Shown here: one piece after another, positions 1 through 8,500 of the stretch | Position numbering within the stretch: the stretch's first letter is position 1 | Layout of the letters: each line of letters opens with the position of its first letter | Assembly: GCA_028281205.1 (NCBI GenBank) | Contig: JANQKJ010000371.1 | Location: 1-15,125, forward strand | Length of the DNA: 15,125 nt | Direction: 5' to 3' | DNA from: Gammaproteobacteria bacterium | GTDB lineage: Bacteria > Pseudomonadota > Gammaproteobacteria > UBA4575 | The notes under the pieces: generated by a model | Seen by the model: the letters and a program-made list of their open reading frames with translations, nothing else | What the model was told of the DNA's origin: nothing | The model's database searches: none | Position numbers and translations under genes: made by a program

Positions 1-2
1 CA

Positions 3-617
3 GCCGGAACACGCTACTTATGTGACTCTGGTAATAGCATGGCATGGTCTATACATTATCTGCATCCACATGATCGTAGAGTTGCTAATCGACGAGACAC
101 ATTAGAAATTGATGCTGTCGATCAATCAAGTCGACGCTCCGGTAGACGTTCTACTTCTGGAGGAATTTTTTGGACATGTTTGGAATTTGGTTCAATGGGC
201 TGGGCAATAGGCTCATCTATTGGAACTGCCATGGCTTGCCCAAATACGCTTACCGTATGTATTACTGGTGATGGTTCGGTTCTTATGAGTGGGGGAGACA
301 TTACTGTTTCTTTACAAGAGAATCTGAATATCCTCTTTGTTATTCTCAATGACTCTGAGTATGGCATGGTGAAGCATGGTCAGAGACTAGGCTCAGGTGA
401 GCCAATAGGTTTTACACTGCCCGAGATTGATTTTGTTGAGTGGGGTAAAAGTATGGGGATCCCCGGCTATCGAATTGATTCTCCAACCGATTTGGAAAAG
501 CTTGATATTTCTAAAATCATTAAGCAACCAGGTCCTAAGATACTTGACGTACGTGTGGACCCTGAAGAAATCCCACCGATTAAAAATCGTCTGCAAGCCC
601 TTGGAACTGTAGACTAA
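3..617 (+). CDS. TPP-dependent enzyme, acetolactate-synthase-like, C-terminal part (5' end outside window)
   Basis: The reading frame is open from base 3 with no stop, so the gene begins left of the window; the first ATG at 39 is internal. What remains (about 204 residues) is the pyrophosphate-binding domain of a TPP enzyme. It has CDSGNSMAW near the left edge, the TSGGIFW...GSMGWAIGSSIG stretch typical of acetolactate-synthase relatives, and the metal/diphosphate motif starting GDGS (266-277) and ending in Asn at 348-350, about 27 residues later. The usual second Asn is Asp (LND). The family decarboxylates a 2-oxo acid and transfers the resulting carbanion to an acceptor. The substrate cannot be read from this fragment, since the N-terminal PYR domain with the catalytic Glu is missing. 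It lies 143 bp upstream of two citrate-synthase-fold genes, which may share its pathway. The superfamily call is firm; calling it a true acetolactate synthase would be over-reading. Confidence 0.85.
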   Translation, partial: AGTRYLCDSGNSMAWSIHYLHPHDRRVANRRDTLEIDAVDQSSRRSGRRSTSGGIFWTCLEFGSMGWAIGSSIGTAMACPNTLTVCITGDGSVLMSGGDITVSLQENLNILFVILNDSEYGMVKHGQRLGSGEPIGFTLPEIDFVEWGKSMGIPGYRIDSPTDLEKLDISKIIKQPGPKILDVRVDPEEIPPIKNRLQALGTVD

Positions 618-705
618 TTTTCATTTCTTCGAATTTGTCTGACTCGCGGTATTAAACCGCCGATGCTTATTTCCTACTGCTCTTTTCTCTTCTTTAAACT
701 ACTAT

Positions 706-728
706 AGGCGATTATATGGTTTTCGCCT
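706..728. repeat. Inverted repeat in the 618-760 gap (possible weak hairpin)
   Basis: AGGCGA (706-711) and TCGCCT (723-728) are perfect 6-bp complementary arms around an 11-nt loop. A second small hairpin, GCGGT/ACCGC with a 5-nt loop, lies at 646-660. Neither is followed by a T-run, so neither is a convincing intrinsic terminator. They could be a weak or Rho-associated transcript end after the TPP gene, or leader structure for the next gene. No ribosome-binding site or clear promoter was recognised in this gap. Confidence 0.35.
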
Positions 729-760
729 GTAAATAACTAATAATTTGTAAGTTTTTATCG

Positions 761-1567
761 ATGCAAATGGAAGACGATATCTCTAAAAAAGACGCCCTAC
801 ATACAAAAATTTGGCAAGAAGAGCCCCAGGATGAGAATCCATTTGTGGCGCAAGCATGCTTTTGTTCTGGCTATGATGTTTATGAAGATCTATTACAAAA
901 AGCAAGCTGGTTCGAGTACCTGTATCTTCTTTTTAAATTAGAGAAACCTCAACCCTGGCAATCGTCATTATTAGAAAAGGTTGCTATAGCAGTAGCAAAT
1001 CCAGGTATTCGTGACCATAGTGTTAGAGCTGCTATGAATGCAGGCGTTGGGGGCTCAACCTCGGCTTCGACTTTAATGGCTGCTTTGGCTGTTGGAGCGG
1101 GGCAATTGGGTGGCGCAAGAGAAGTGTATTCTGTAATAAATATATGGAAGTCTTGTCAACAAGATATATCAAAGTGGAATGAACAACTTATAGACTTGGA
1201 TAAAAGCAATATCGATGGGTGGCCCGCAAAAGAACATTCACCTGGTTTTGATCCAAATGGTGTGACTTGTGCGCAACCAATATTAACAACCTTGGCATCA
1301 TGTGCTGAACATAAAGAAGCAGCAAATATTCATTGGTTAATTACAAATAGGCTTAAGCTTGAAGAGATTGCGAAAGCACCGTTAGCTATGTCCGGTGTAG
1401 TCGGCGCTGCATTGCATGATCTTGGTTTAAATGCTGAACAAAGTGAAATGATTTATCTAATTCTTAGACTGCCGGGTGCTGCAGTGCATGCCTTGGAACA
1501 GAAAGCCATGGGTTGGAAAAAATACCCATTTTATCTGGATAAGTTTCATATAGATCAAGTGAGTTAA
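761..1567 (+). CDS. Citrate-synthase-fold protein, citryl-CoA-lyase-like (first of a tandem pair)
   Basis: 268 residues, about the size of stand-alone citryl-CoA lyases and well short of full citrate synthases (about 370-430). The N-terminal part reads like a citrate synthase: GYDVYEDLLQKASWFEYLYL (37-56) matches the usual GYD...asfeE..yLL stretch. NPGIRDHSVRAAMNAGVGGS (80-99) and GAGQLGGAREV (112-122) follow. Near the C-terminus AAVHALEQK matches the G..AH..E segment. In GQLGGARE the first catalytic His of the usual LHGGA motif is absent. The second catalytic His appears to be Asp164 in PGFDPNG, though this part of the alignment is less certain. The ATG at 761 gives a natural start, with no strong Shine-Dalgarno sequence visible; M3 at 767 is an alternative. 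It is followed after 6 bp by a divergent paralogue, so a heterodimer is plausible. Citrate or citryl-CoA chemistry is not established. Confidence 0.7.
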   Translation: MQMEDDISKKDALHTKIWQEEPQDENPFVAQACFCSGYDVYEDLLQKASWFEYLYLLFKLEKPQPWQSSLLEKVAIAVANPGIRDHSVRAAMNAGVGGSTSASTLMAALAVGAGQLGGAREVYSVINIWKSCQQDISKWNEQLIDLDKSNIDGWPAKEHSPGFDPNGVTCAQPILTTLASCAEHKEAANIHWLITNRLKLEEIAKAPLAMSGVVGAALHDLGLNAEQSEMIYLILRLPGAAVHALEQKAMGWKKYPFYLDKFHIDQVS

Positions 1568-1573
1568 TTGTTT

Positions 1574-2374
1574 ATGAGTACTGTAGATAAATTACTTGAT
1601 GCCGAAAAAAAATGGACATCTTCTGTGGGAGGAACTGTTCCAGGGGAAAGTGCTGTATTTCGTGGTTATGATATGTTTAAAACATTTGGCGAATGGAACT
1701 GGCTAGGGATGTTTTATTTTTCTGCGACAGGAAGAAAATTATCTGTCAACTCGGAAAAGTTTTTTAATGGTATTTATAGCATGTGTTTTAGTTACCCAGA
1801 TTCGCGCATCTGGAATAATGGTGTAACTGCATTGGCTAGTACTGTAAGAAGTACTGCGCAACTTGGTATATGTGCAGCAAGTGCAGTTTCTGAAGCAGAA
1901 TTTTACGGCGGCCCTCCAATAATGAAGTCACTAGATTTTTTTCTTAGGGCTAAAAGTATGTTAGATGAGGATATGACTTTATCTGAAATCATATTAAAAG
2001 AAAGAAGACAAAATAAGTTTATTTTTGGTTATGGTCGCCCAGTAGTTTCAAGTGATGAAAGATTGGTGCCAATGAAAAGCTTGTTGAAGAAACTAGATTT
2101 GTATGAACGACCATATGTGCAATTGGCTTTGGAAGTAAATGAATATTTGAAGCAAGAAAATAAAGGAGTAGGCATAAATGCTGGTGGCTTATTTGCAGCG
2201 TTTTGTGCTGATGAGGGTATGACGCCTAAAGAACTTTACTACATGATGAGTGTATGTTTTTCAGTAGGTATGGTGGCTTGTTACATTGATGTATTGGAAA
2301 AAGAAGAGGGACTTTTTTTTCCTTCTCAGTGTGGCGCTATAAATTACAGTGGTAATGAGAAACGAACTTGGTAG
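1574..2374 (+). CDS. Citrate-synthase-fold protein, degenerate catalytic residues (second of the pair)
   Basis: I chose the ATG at 1574 (266 residues) over a TTG at 1568 directly abutting the upstream stop; neither has a good Shine-Dalgarno sequence, and translation is probably coupled to the preceding gene. FRGYDMF (29-35) and WNNGVTALASTVRSTAQLG (80-98) resemble citrate-synthase and citryl-CoA-lyase sequence. All three catalytic positions look replaced. LHGGA becomes FYGGP (Tyr111 for His). The GFGHxVY motif becomes GYGRPVV (Arg155 for His). The Asp of the late active-site strand becomes Asn202 in GINAGG. The Arg of the DPR motif may survive as Arg163 in DER. These assignments are by eye. 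Known citrate synthases are dimers sharing active sites, so this may be a partner or regulatory subunit of the upstream protein. Otherwise it may catalyse a different acyl-CoA reaction. Confidence 0.6.
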   Translation: MSTVDKLLDAEKKWTSSVGGTVPGESAVFRGYDMFKTFGEWNWLGMFYFSATGRKLSVNSEKFFNGIYSMCFSYPDSRIWNNGVTALASTVRSTAQLGICAASAVSEAEFYGGPPIMKSLDFFLRAKSMLDEDMTLSEIILKERRQNKFIFGYGRPVVSSDERLVPMKSLLKKLDLYERPYVQLALEVNEYLKQENKGVGINAGGLFAAFCADEGMTPKELYYMMSVCFSVGMVACYIDVLEKEEGLFFPSQCGAINYSGNEKRTW

Positions 2375-2447
2375 TGTTTGTTAAGCAAAAAAGGAATTTT
2401 TAACATGACATATAAGGATTTATTGCTCAGAAACATTTATGTCGCAA

Positions 2448-2455
2448 AAGGAGGT
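2448..2455 (+). promoter_or_regulatory. Strong Shine-Dalgarno sequence setting the receptor start at 2465
   Basis: AAGGAGGT is a near-perfect complement to the 16S rRNA 3' end and ends 9 nt before the ATG at 2465. The open frame extends upstream to 2378, but those residues precede the ribosome-binding site and would hide the signal peptide, so 2465 is the better start. Confidence 0.85.
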
Positions 2456-2464
2456 CTCACCCTC

Positions 2465-4573
2465 ATGAAGCATTTTAAAGTTTTATTAATTATTCTATTA
2501 GCGCTGAATGTAGTTTCATTGTATGCCGAAGATTTAGATGAGCTTGAAGCTCTGGAAGAATTATATGGTGATGAAGAGATTATCAGTTTAGCCACGGGAA
2601 GCGCTCAACCCATCTCAAAGGCACCTGCAGTTGCAACTGTTATAACAGCTAAGGAAATTCGTGAGATTGGAGCGCGTGATATTGATGAGGTGCTTGAAAC
2701 CGTGCCAGGTTTACATGTTTCACGACGAACTAGATCAGGCTCACCAATTTACACTTTTAGAGGTATTTACACCACCGAAAATCCACAAGTATTGATGCTA
2801 ATTAACAGTATCCCTATAACGGATGCATTTGTAGGCGACCGCAGTCAAGTTTGGGGTGGCATGCCTGTTGAATCAATTTCAAGGATTGAAGTAATTCGTG
2901 GTCCAGGTTCAGCTATTTATGGAGCCGATGCATTTGCAGGTGTGATTAATATTATAACTAAAACAGCGCAAGAGATTGATGGCACTCAGTTTGGTGCACG
3001 CTATGGCTCATTCAATACAAAAGAAGGCTGGTTACTTCATGGAGGTACTTATGCAGGGTTTGATGTTGCCTTTATGGCTGAGGTTGAGAGTACTGACGGT
3101 CACCATGAAGATATTGATTCTGACTTTCAGACATTCTCTGATTCCCTTCCGTTTACTATGACTTCGGCTTCATTAGCGCCTGGCTCGACGAATAATGGGC
3201 GTGACAATATCGATATGCGCATCGATATACAAAAAGATCAGTGGCAACTAAGAGCTGGGCTGCAACAAAGAAGCAACTATGAACCTGGCGTTGGTACTTC
3301 AGGTGCTCTAGACAATAATATTCAATTTGAAAGCGAGCGATGGAATGTAGACCTAACTTTTGATGAAGAAGAGTTTACTGAAAATTGGGGTGTTGAAGCT
3401 CAGGTTAGTTTCTTTTCTTCATCCTTGGAAATTGATGAGGATCAATTTGTTTTTCCTCCAGGAGCCTTTTTATTGAATCCTACAACAATTGGACCACCTG
3501 CATCTGGTCCATTTCCAGATGGTGTGATCGGAAATCCTGAAACTTGGGTAGAAACTTGGCGTTATAGCCTAACAGGGTTGTATCATGGATTTCAAAATCA
3601 TTTAGTGCGAGTTGGGGTGGGTTATACCGATCAAGAATTCACCCGCGTTCGTGAAGAAAATAATTTTTGCCCTGTTTGTGGTGGAGTAGTCACTGACGTT
3701 TCTGATACTGCATTTGTGTTTTTGCCGGAGAGACATCGCGATAATACTTTTGCTTTCGTTCAGGATGTTTGGAGTTTTGCTAATGATTGGGAGCTGACAT
3801 TAGGGTTGCGTTATGACGACTACAATGATTTTGGTGACACTTGGAACCCACGTGCAGCATTAGTATGGTCGGCGCGTCACGATACCACAGTAAAACTATT
3901 ATATGGACAAGCTTTCCGCGCACCATCATTTGCTGAATTTCGTAACCAGAATAATCCCGTTGCACAAGGTAATGCTGATCTAGACCCAGAAGAAATTGAA
4001 ACGTTTGAGCTTGCGATAGATTTTAGACCTATAAGTAATTTAAAACTTGGTGCCAATGTTTTCTATTATGAGTGGGAAGATATTATCGATTTTGTTACTG
4101 AATCATCAGGTTTAGCGACTGCCCAAAATACTGGTGAACAAGAGGGGGTTGGTTTTGAGTTCGAATTAGAGTGGGATGTTACGAGTGACCTCTCTTTGAT
4201 AGCAAACTATGCTTTTCAGGATTCCGAAGATCAAGAGACTAACGAGGACTCGGGTAATGCGCCTCACCATCAAGTATATGCGCGCGCCAATTGGGAGTTC
4301 ATGCCTGGTTGGACAGTTACACCAGCTTTCAATTATGTTATTGACAGAGATCGACCGCCGTTAGATACACGTGACGATTTGGATGATTACGCGGTATTTG
4401 ATTTAACACTTCGAAGTAAAGCAATAAGTGACAAATGGGAACTGGCTGCGGGAGTAAGAAATTTATTTAATTCTTCTCCTGAGGAACCCACTGAAGCGAG
4501 TTTAAACATTTCAAATGATTTGCCTTTGGAGAGAAGAACTATATTTGCTGAGATTAGGCTAGATATTCAATAG
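2465..4573 (+). CDS. TonB-dependent outer-membrane receptor
   Basis: 702 residues from the ATG fixed by the Shine-Dalgarno site. MKHFKVLLIILLALNVVSLYA is a signal peptide with probable cleavage after Ala21. A short acidic mature N-terminus leads to EEIISLATG, the likely TonB-box region. The plug domain (about 45-165) includes SKAPAVATVITAKEI, VPGLHVS, the VESISRIEVIRGPGSAIYG segment and GVINIITK. The rest is barrel strands alternating with acidic loops, with the usual LLYGQAFRAPSF and NLDPEE-type barrel motifs (here GNADLDPEEIETFEL). The role is TonB-driven import, or sensing, of a scarce ligand across the outer membrane; the ligand cannot be told. One loop carries CPVCGG (Cys402, Cys405). 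The protein ends in IRLDIQ rather than the usual aromatic residue. It is 29 bp upstream of a periplasmic binding protein and a giant sensor kinase, suggesting a shared ligand. Confidence 0.93.
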   Translation: MKHFKVLLIILLALNVVSLYAEDLDELEALEELYGDEEIISLATGSAQPISKAPAVATVITAKEIREIGARDIDEVLETVPGLHVSRRTRSGSPIYTFRGIYTTENPQVLMLINSIPITDAFVGDRSQVWGGMPVESISRIEVIRGPGSAIYGADAFAGVINIITKTAQEIDGTQFGARYGSFNTKEGWLLHGGTYAGFDVAFMAEVESTDGHHEDIDSDFQTFSDSLPFTMTSASLAPGSTNNGRDNIDMRIDIQKDQWQLRAGLQQRSNYEPGVGTSGALDNNIQFESERWNVDLTFDEEEFTENWGVEAQVSFFSSSLEIDEDQFVFPPGAFLLNPTTIGPPASGPFPDGVIGNPETWVETWRYSLTGLYHGFQNHLVRVGVGYTDQEFTRVREENNFCPVCGGVVTDVSDTAFVFLPERHRDNTFAFVQDVWSFANDWELTLGLRYDDYNDFGDTWNPRAALVWSARHDTTVKLLYGQAFRAPSFAEFRNQNNPVAQGNADLDPEEIETFELAIDFRPISNLKLGANVFYYEWEDIIDFVTESSGLATAQNTGEQEGVGFEFELEWDVTSDLSLIANYAFQDSEDQETNEDSGNAPHHQVYARANWEFMPGWTVTPAFNYVIDRDRPPLDTRDDLDDYAVFDLTLRSKAISDKWELAAGVRNLFNSSPEEPTEASLNISNDLPLERRTIFAEIRLDIQ

Positions 4574-4602
4574 ATATTTATTCACGGCTGGGTGAAATAA
4601 AA

Positions 4603-5556
4603 ATGTTCTTTAAAGGATATAAAGGCGTAACAAGTGCGATAGTAATCGCTCTTGTTTCTATGCATTTGTATACACCTGTGTTTGCTGAGACTAAAGTGGG
4701 AATAATAGTACCTGAGTTGCGTGCACCTTTTAAAATCATTTTTGATGCTGTCACAGAGGGAGTAGATGCTGGATTAAATCAGCGCACCTCAAAGTTAACT
4801 CTCAAGAAAGATTATGATTCCAAAGACATAGTGCGTTGGATACAAAAAGAAAATATCGAAGCAGTGATAACTTTAGGTGGTCTTGGTCAAAAAGCTTCTA
4901 TGTATGTGCCAAATTCAACTCCAATTGTACAAGGTGCGCTTTTATCTGCATCTCCTAATGTAAATAACTTTCCTGGTGTAGCTCTTACACCTGACCCCAA
5001 AGCTCTTTTTGATTTGCTGCATCGTTTAGATGATACGCGTAAAAAGATAATTGTCGTCTATAATCCAGCTAAAAATCAGTGGGTTGTTGATTTGGCTAAA
5101 AGACAAACTGCAGCAAATGATGTGCAGGTGGTTGCATATAAGGCGACAGATATTAAGCAAGCCGCTATTATTTATGATGAAATTTTTTCCAGGGATGACC
5201 TTGATAGTATTGCATTGTGGCTGTTGCAGGATCGAAAAGTGGTTGACTCAAAAGTTGTATTGCCATTTATTTTAGAAAAAGCATGGCAAAAAGAATTAGT
5301 GGTATTTTCAAGTGCATTAAGTCATGTGAAAAAAGGTGTACTATTTTCTATGTATCCTAATAATGAGCTTCATGGCAAACAGTTGGCTGAATTAATTTTA
5401 TCTGAAAGTGCTGGTAAGAATGGTGAAAATAATAGAATGTTTCCATCAGTAGGTTTGCAAGATGCAATCAATATACGTACAGCGGAGCATTTGGGTTTAA
5501 ATTTATCGAGATCTAAATTGCGCGAATTTGATGTTGTTTTCCCAGTGTCTAATTAA
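4603..5556 (+). CDS. Periplasmic substrate-binding protein, ABC_sub_bind type, without a transporter
   Basis: 317 residues. A signal peptide (1-28, cleaved after VFA) is followed by ETKVGIIVPE, the first strand of a two-lobed binding protein. Segments such as EAVITLGGLGQKAS, NFPGVALTPDP, KKIIVVYNPAKNQ, KKGVLFSMYPNNELHGKQLA and INIRTAEHLGL are typical of the ABC_sub_bind (PF04392) family as I recognise it. No lipobox Cys follows the signal, so it should be soluble in the periplasm. No permease or ATPase of its own lies nearby: the next gene, 8 bp on, is a membrane sensor. This context argues that it hands ligand information to the sensor rather than to a transporter, as LuxP does for LuxQ; that role is inference. 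The ATG at 4603 is preceded by only a weak ribosome-binding site. Confidence 0.85.
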   Translation: MFFKGYKGVTSAIVIALVSMHLYTPVFAETKVGIIVPELRAPFKIIFDAVTEGVDAGLNQRTSKLTLKKDYDSKDIVRWIQKENIEAVITLGGLGQKASMYVPNSTPIVQGALLSASPNVNNFPGVALTPDPKALFDLLHRLDDTRKKIIVVYNPAKNQWVVDLAKRQTAANDVQVVAYKATDIKQAAIIYDEIFSRDDLDSIALWLLQDRKVVDSKVVLPFILEKAWQKELVVFSSALSHVKKGVLFSMYPNNELHGKQLAELILSESAGKNGENNRMFPSVGLQDAINIRTAEHLGLNLSRSKLREFDVVFPVSN

Positions 5557-5564
5557 TAGTTGCT

Positions 5565-8500
5565 ATGAATTTAATTAACGCCATTAAAAATAAGTTTATC
5601 CCTGGTGACTTCCGGCGCCAGTTAGTGATGGTGCTTGTGGGAGGTATTATTTCGACCGCAATTATTTCAACCTTCTTTATTTCAGAATTTACATCTAATG
5701 CGGTTAGCAAGAACTTGCTCGAAGAAGGTAAAAAAATAACAGAAACTTTTGCTTCTCAAAGTATTTTGGGTCTATTGGTCAGCAATGTTGAAAATGTAGA
5801 AGATTCTGTAACCGCAATTCTTAATTTTCCTGGCGTGCAGGGTGTAGGTATTTATGATCTTCATAAGAAGCCACTGGTTGAGAGAGGAAAAGATACATTT
5901 TCAGGCAACAATCCTCAATGGAGCGATGAGACTAAGCTGGTTAAAGAAACCGAGGAGGCATGGTATTTTGTAGCCCCAGTTTATTATCTTCATGAGTCTG
6001 AAGAAGATGTGTTCGAGGAAAATATCGAGCCAGAATTACTTGGCTATGTAAGAGTAATTCAAAGCAAAGAAGGCTTAAATACGCTTATAAACAACATACG
6101 TAACGCGAATATTATTATTTCATTGGTGCTCGCAGCAGCATTAATGATTTTATTGTTACTTATCACGCAGCGTGTTACAAAGCCTTTGAAAGAGCTCATG
6201 AGCCTAATGCGTCGTGCACAAAGTGGTGAGACAGATGTACGTGCAGAACTTTCAGGTCCAAAAGATATTCAGCAAATGGAAGGCGCATTTAATACCATGA
6301 TCGAATCGTTACAAGATCGCGAAGTGCAACTTGAAACGGCTAGAGATGCAGCATTACAGTCTGCTCGTGTTAAAGGTGATTTTGCTGCAAATGTAAGTCA
6401 TGAGTTACGTACGCCTTTAAATGGAATCCTGGGCATGTTGGAATTGCTGACAGGAATGGGTTTAACTGCTAAACAGAGGGAGTATGTCAATATCGCACGA
6501 AATTCGAGTGATGCGCTGCTTGCATTAATCGACGATATTTTAGATTTTTCCAAAATTGACTCAGGTAAGTTAGAGGTTGATTCTAAAGAGTTTAATTTGC
6601 GCGTGTTGCTTGATGATGTAATAAGTATCATGGCATCACAGGCGCAGAATAAAAACTTAGATTTGGCTCACCTTATATGTTCAAGTGTGCCCAATATTGT
6701 TAAGGGTGACTCACGAAGAATTCGTCAATTACTTTTAAATTTATGTGGCAATGCAATCAAGTTCACGAGTAATGGTGAAATTGCTATCTATGTGAATTTG
6801 AAAGAGGCAAACAATGCGGATATAAAATTACGTTTTATTGTTAAAGATACAGGTATTGGTATTGCTGAAGGTGCTAAAGAAAAAATATTTGATGCATTTT
6901 CCCAGGCGGATGGCTCCACCACGCGAAAGTATGGCGGTACAGGTTTGGGTCTAGCAATATGCAAGCAATTAGTTGGTGTCTTGAAAGGTGAAATGGGAGT
7001 AGAAAGTACTCTTGGTCAGGGTAGTAGTTTTTGGTTTGATTTGCCGCTGCAACTTTCAAATGCAAATGGCTCTTTAGTTGCGGATGATAAAGGCTCAATG
7101 GATCTAAGAGTTTTGGTTGTGGATGATAGCGAGATTGTTCAATTCAATGTTATGCAAACACTCGAAAAATGGGGCGCTTATGTTGAGTGCGCTGACAGTG
7201 GTGAATCTGCGCTAATTAAGTTGCGTCATGCGGTTCATAGCAATAAGCCTTTTGATGTTGCATTAATTGACGAATTGATGCCGGGCTGCAATGGAATTGA
7301 ATTGATGCGCACGATTAGTCATGACTTAGAAGTCGGCTCATTGAAAATGGTGCTGATGACTAATCAAACACATGCAGAATCTTTTCTTGAACGATTTGCT
7401 GAAATTGATGGTTTTGTACAAAAACCTATACTTCAGTCCAGTTTGTATGATTCTATCTCTACTGTTATGCGCGGCAGTCTCAATGTTGTTAATCCGTTGT
7501 TTGTTGGTGAAGAAGAAAGTAAGGATGTGTCCTTTAATTCACACATACTAGTGGCAGAAGACAATACCGCTAATCAGCAGGTTGCGATTGGTATGCTAGA
7601 GAGGCTTGGTTGCTCTGTGATAGTCGCAGCTAATGGAGCTGAGGCGTTGAATCTCCTTGAGAGAAACAGGTTCGATATAATATTTATGGACTGCAATATG
7701 CCTGAAATGGATGGTTATGAGGCTACACGTAAGATTAGAAGTCTTCAAAGTTCAAATTCTGGCTTGCCAGTAATTGCAATGACTGCCAACGTACAAGAGG
7801 GTGATCGTCAAAAATGTATGCAAGCAGGCATGGATGACTATTTGTCAAAACCTCTGAAGCTTGATCGATTGCGCGCAAAGCTTCAAAAGTGGTTGCCTGA
7901 TGCCTCATCAATAATCGCTAGTGATACTGTTGATGGTATCCCTGTAATTAATCAAGCGCAAAGCAATCCAGGTCCAATTGATGAAGAGCGTATTAATGAA
8001 TTAAAAGAAAGTGTCGCCGGTGCGTTTGATAAAATGGTTGAAGCTTACGTCGAAGATCTTCCGGTTTTAGCGACTTCATTAGAAGATGCGATTAATGCAA
8101 AAGATAGTTCTCAAGTACAGCATTTTGCGCATAGTATCAAAGGCAGCAGCAAAAACTTTGGTGCAGTTGAGTTAGCTGATGTCGCAAAAGAAATTGAAGG
8201 CATGGCGCGTGAAAATCAAATACAAGATTTACATACTCATTTAATCTCTGTTTTTGAGGAAGTGGATCGTGTGATTGAGTATCTAAATAATATGATTAAG
8301 CCCGAAACACATAGTATTTCAACAGAGGTGCGGGCAAGCGAACAAATTGACCGAATTTTAATTGCCGATGATGATCGAAGTATGCGCTTGGCTTTAATGA
8401 ACGTATTGGACTCAGATGGTTACGAGCTACATGAGGTCGAAAATGGCAAACAAGCATATGACTATTGTCGTAAAAATATGCCGGATCTAGTACTGCTAGA

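Noticed and set aside
2378..2406. Possible promoter TTGTTA - 17 bp - TAACAT before the receptor gene.
   Set aside because: Only 4 of 6 matches in each box in AT-rich DNA; not enough to call, though a promoter somewhere in 2375-2447 is plausible.
2378..2464. N-terminal extension of the receptor from a TTG at 2378 (29 extra residues).
   Set aside because: It lacks a ribosome-binding site, would bury the signal peptide, and the perfect Shine-Dalgarno site at 2448-2455 points to the ATG at 2465.
3206..3229. Repeated ATCGATAT inside the receptor gene.
   Set aside because: It encodes the repeated Ile-Asp of IDMRIDIQ in a barrel strand; explained by coding.
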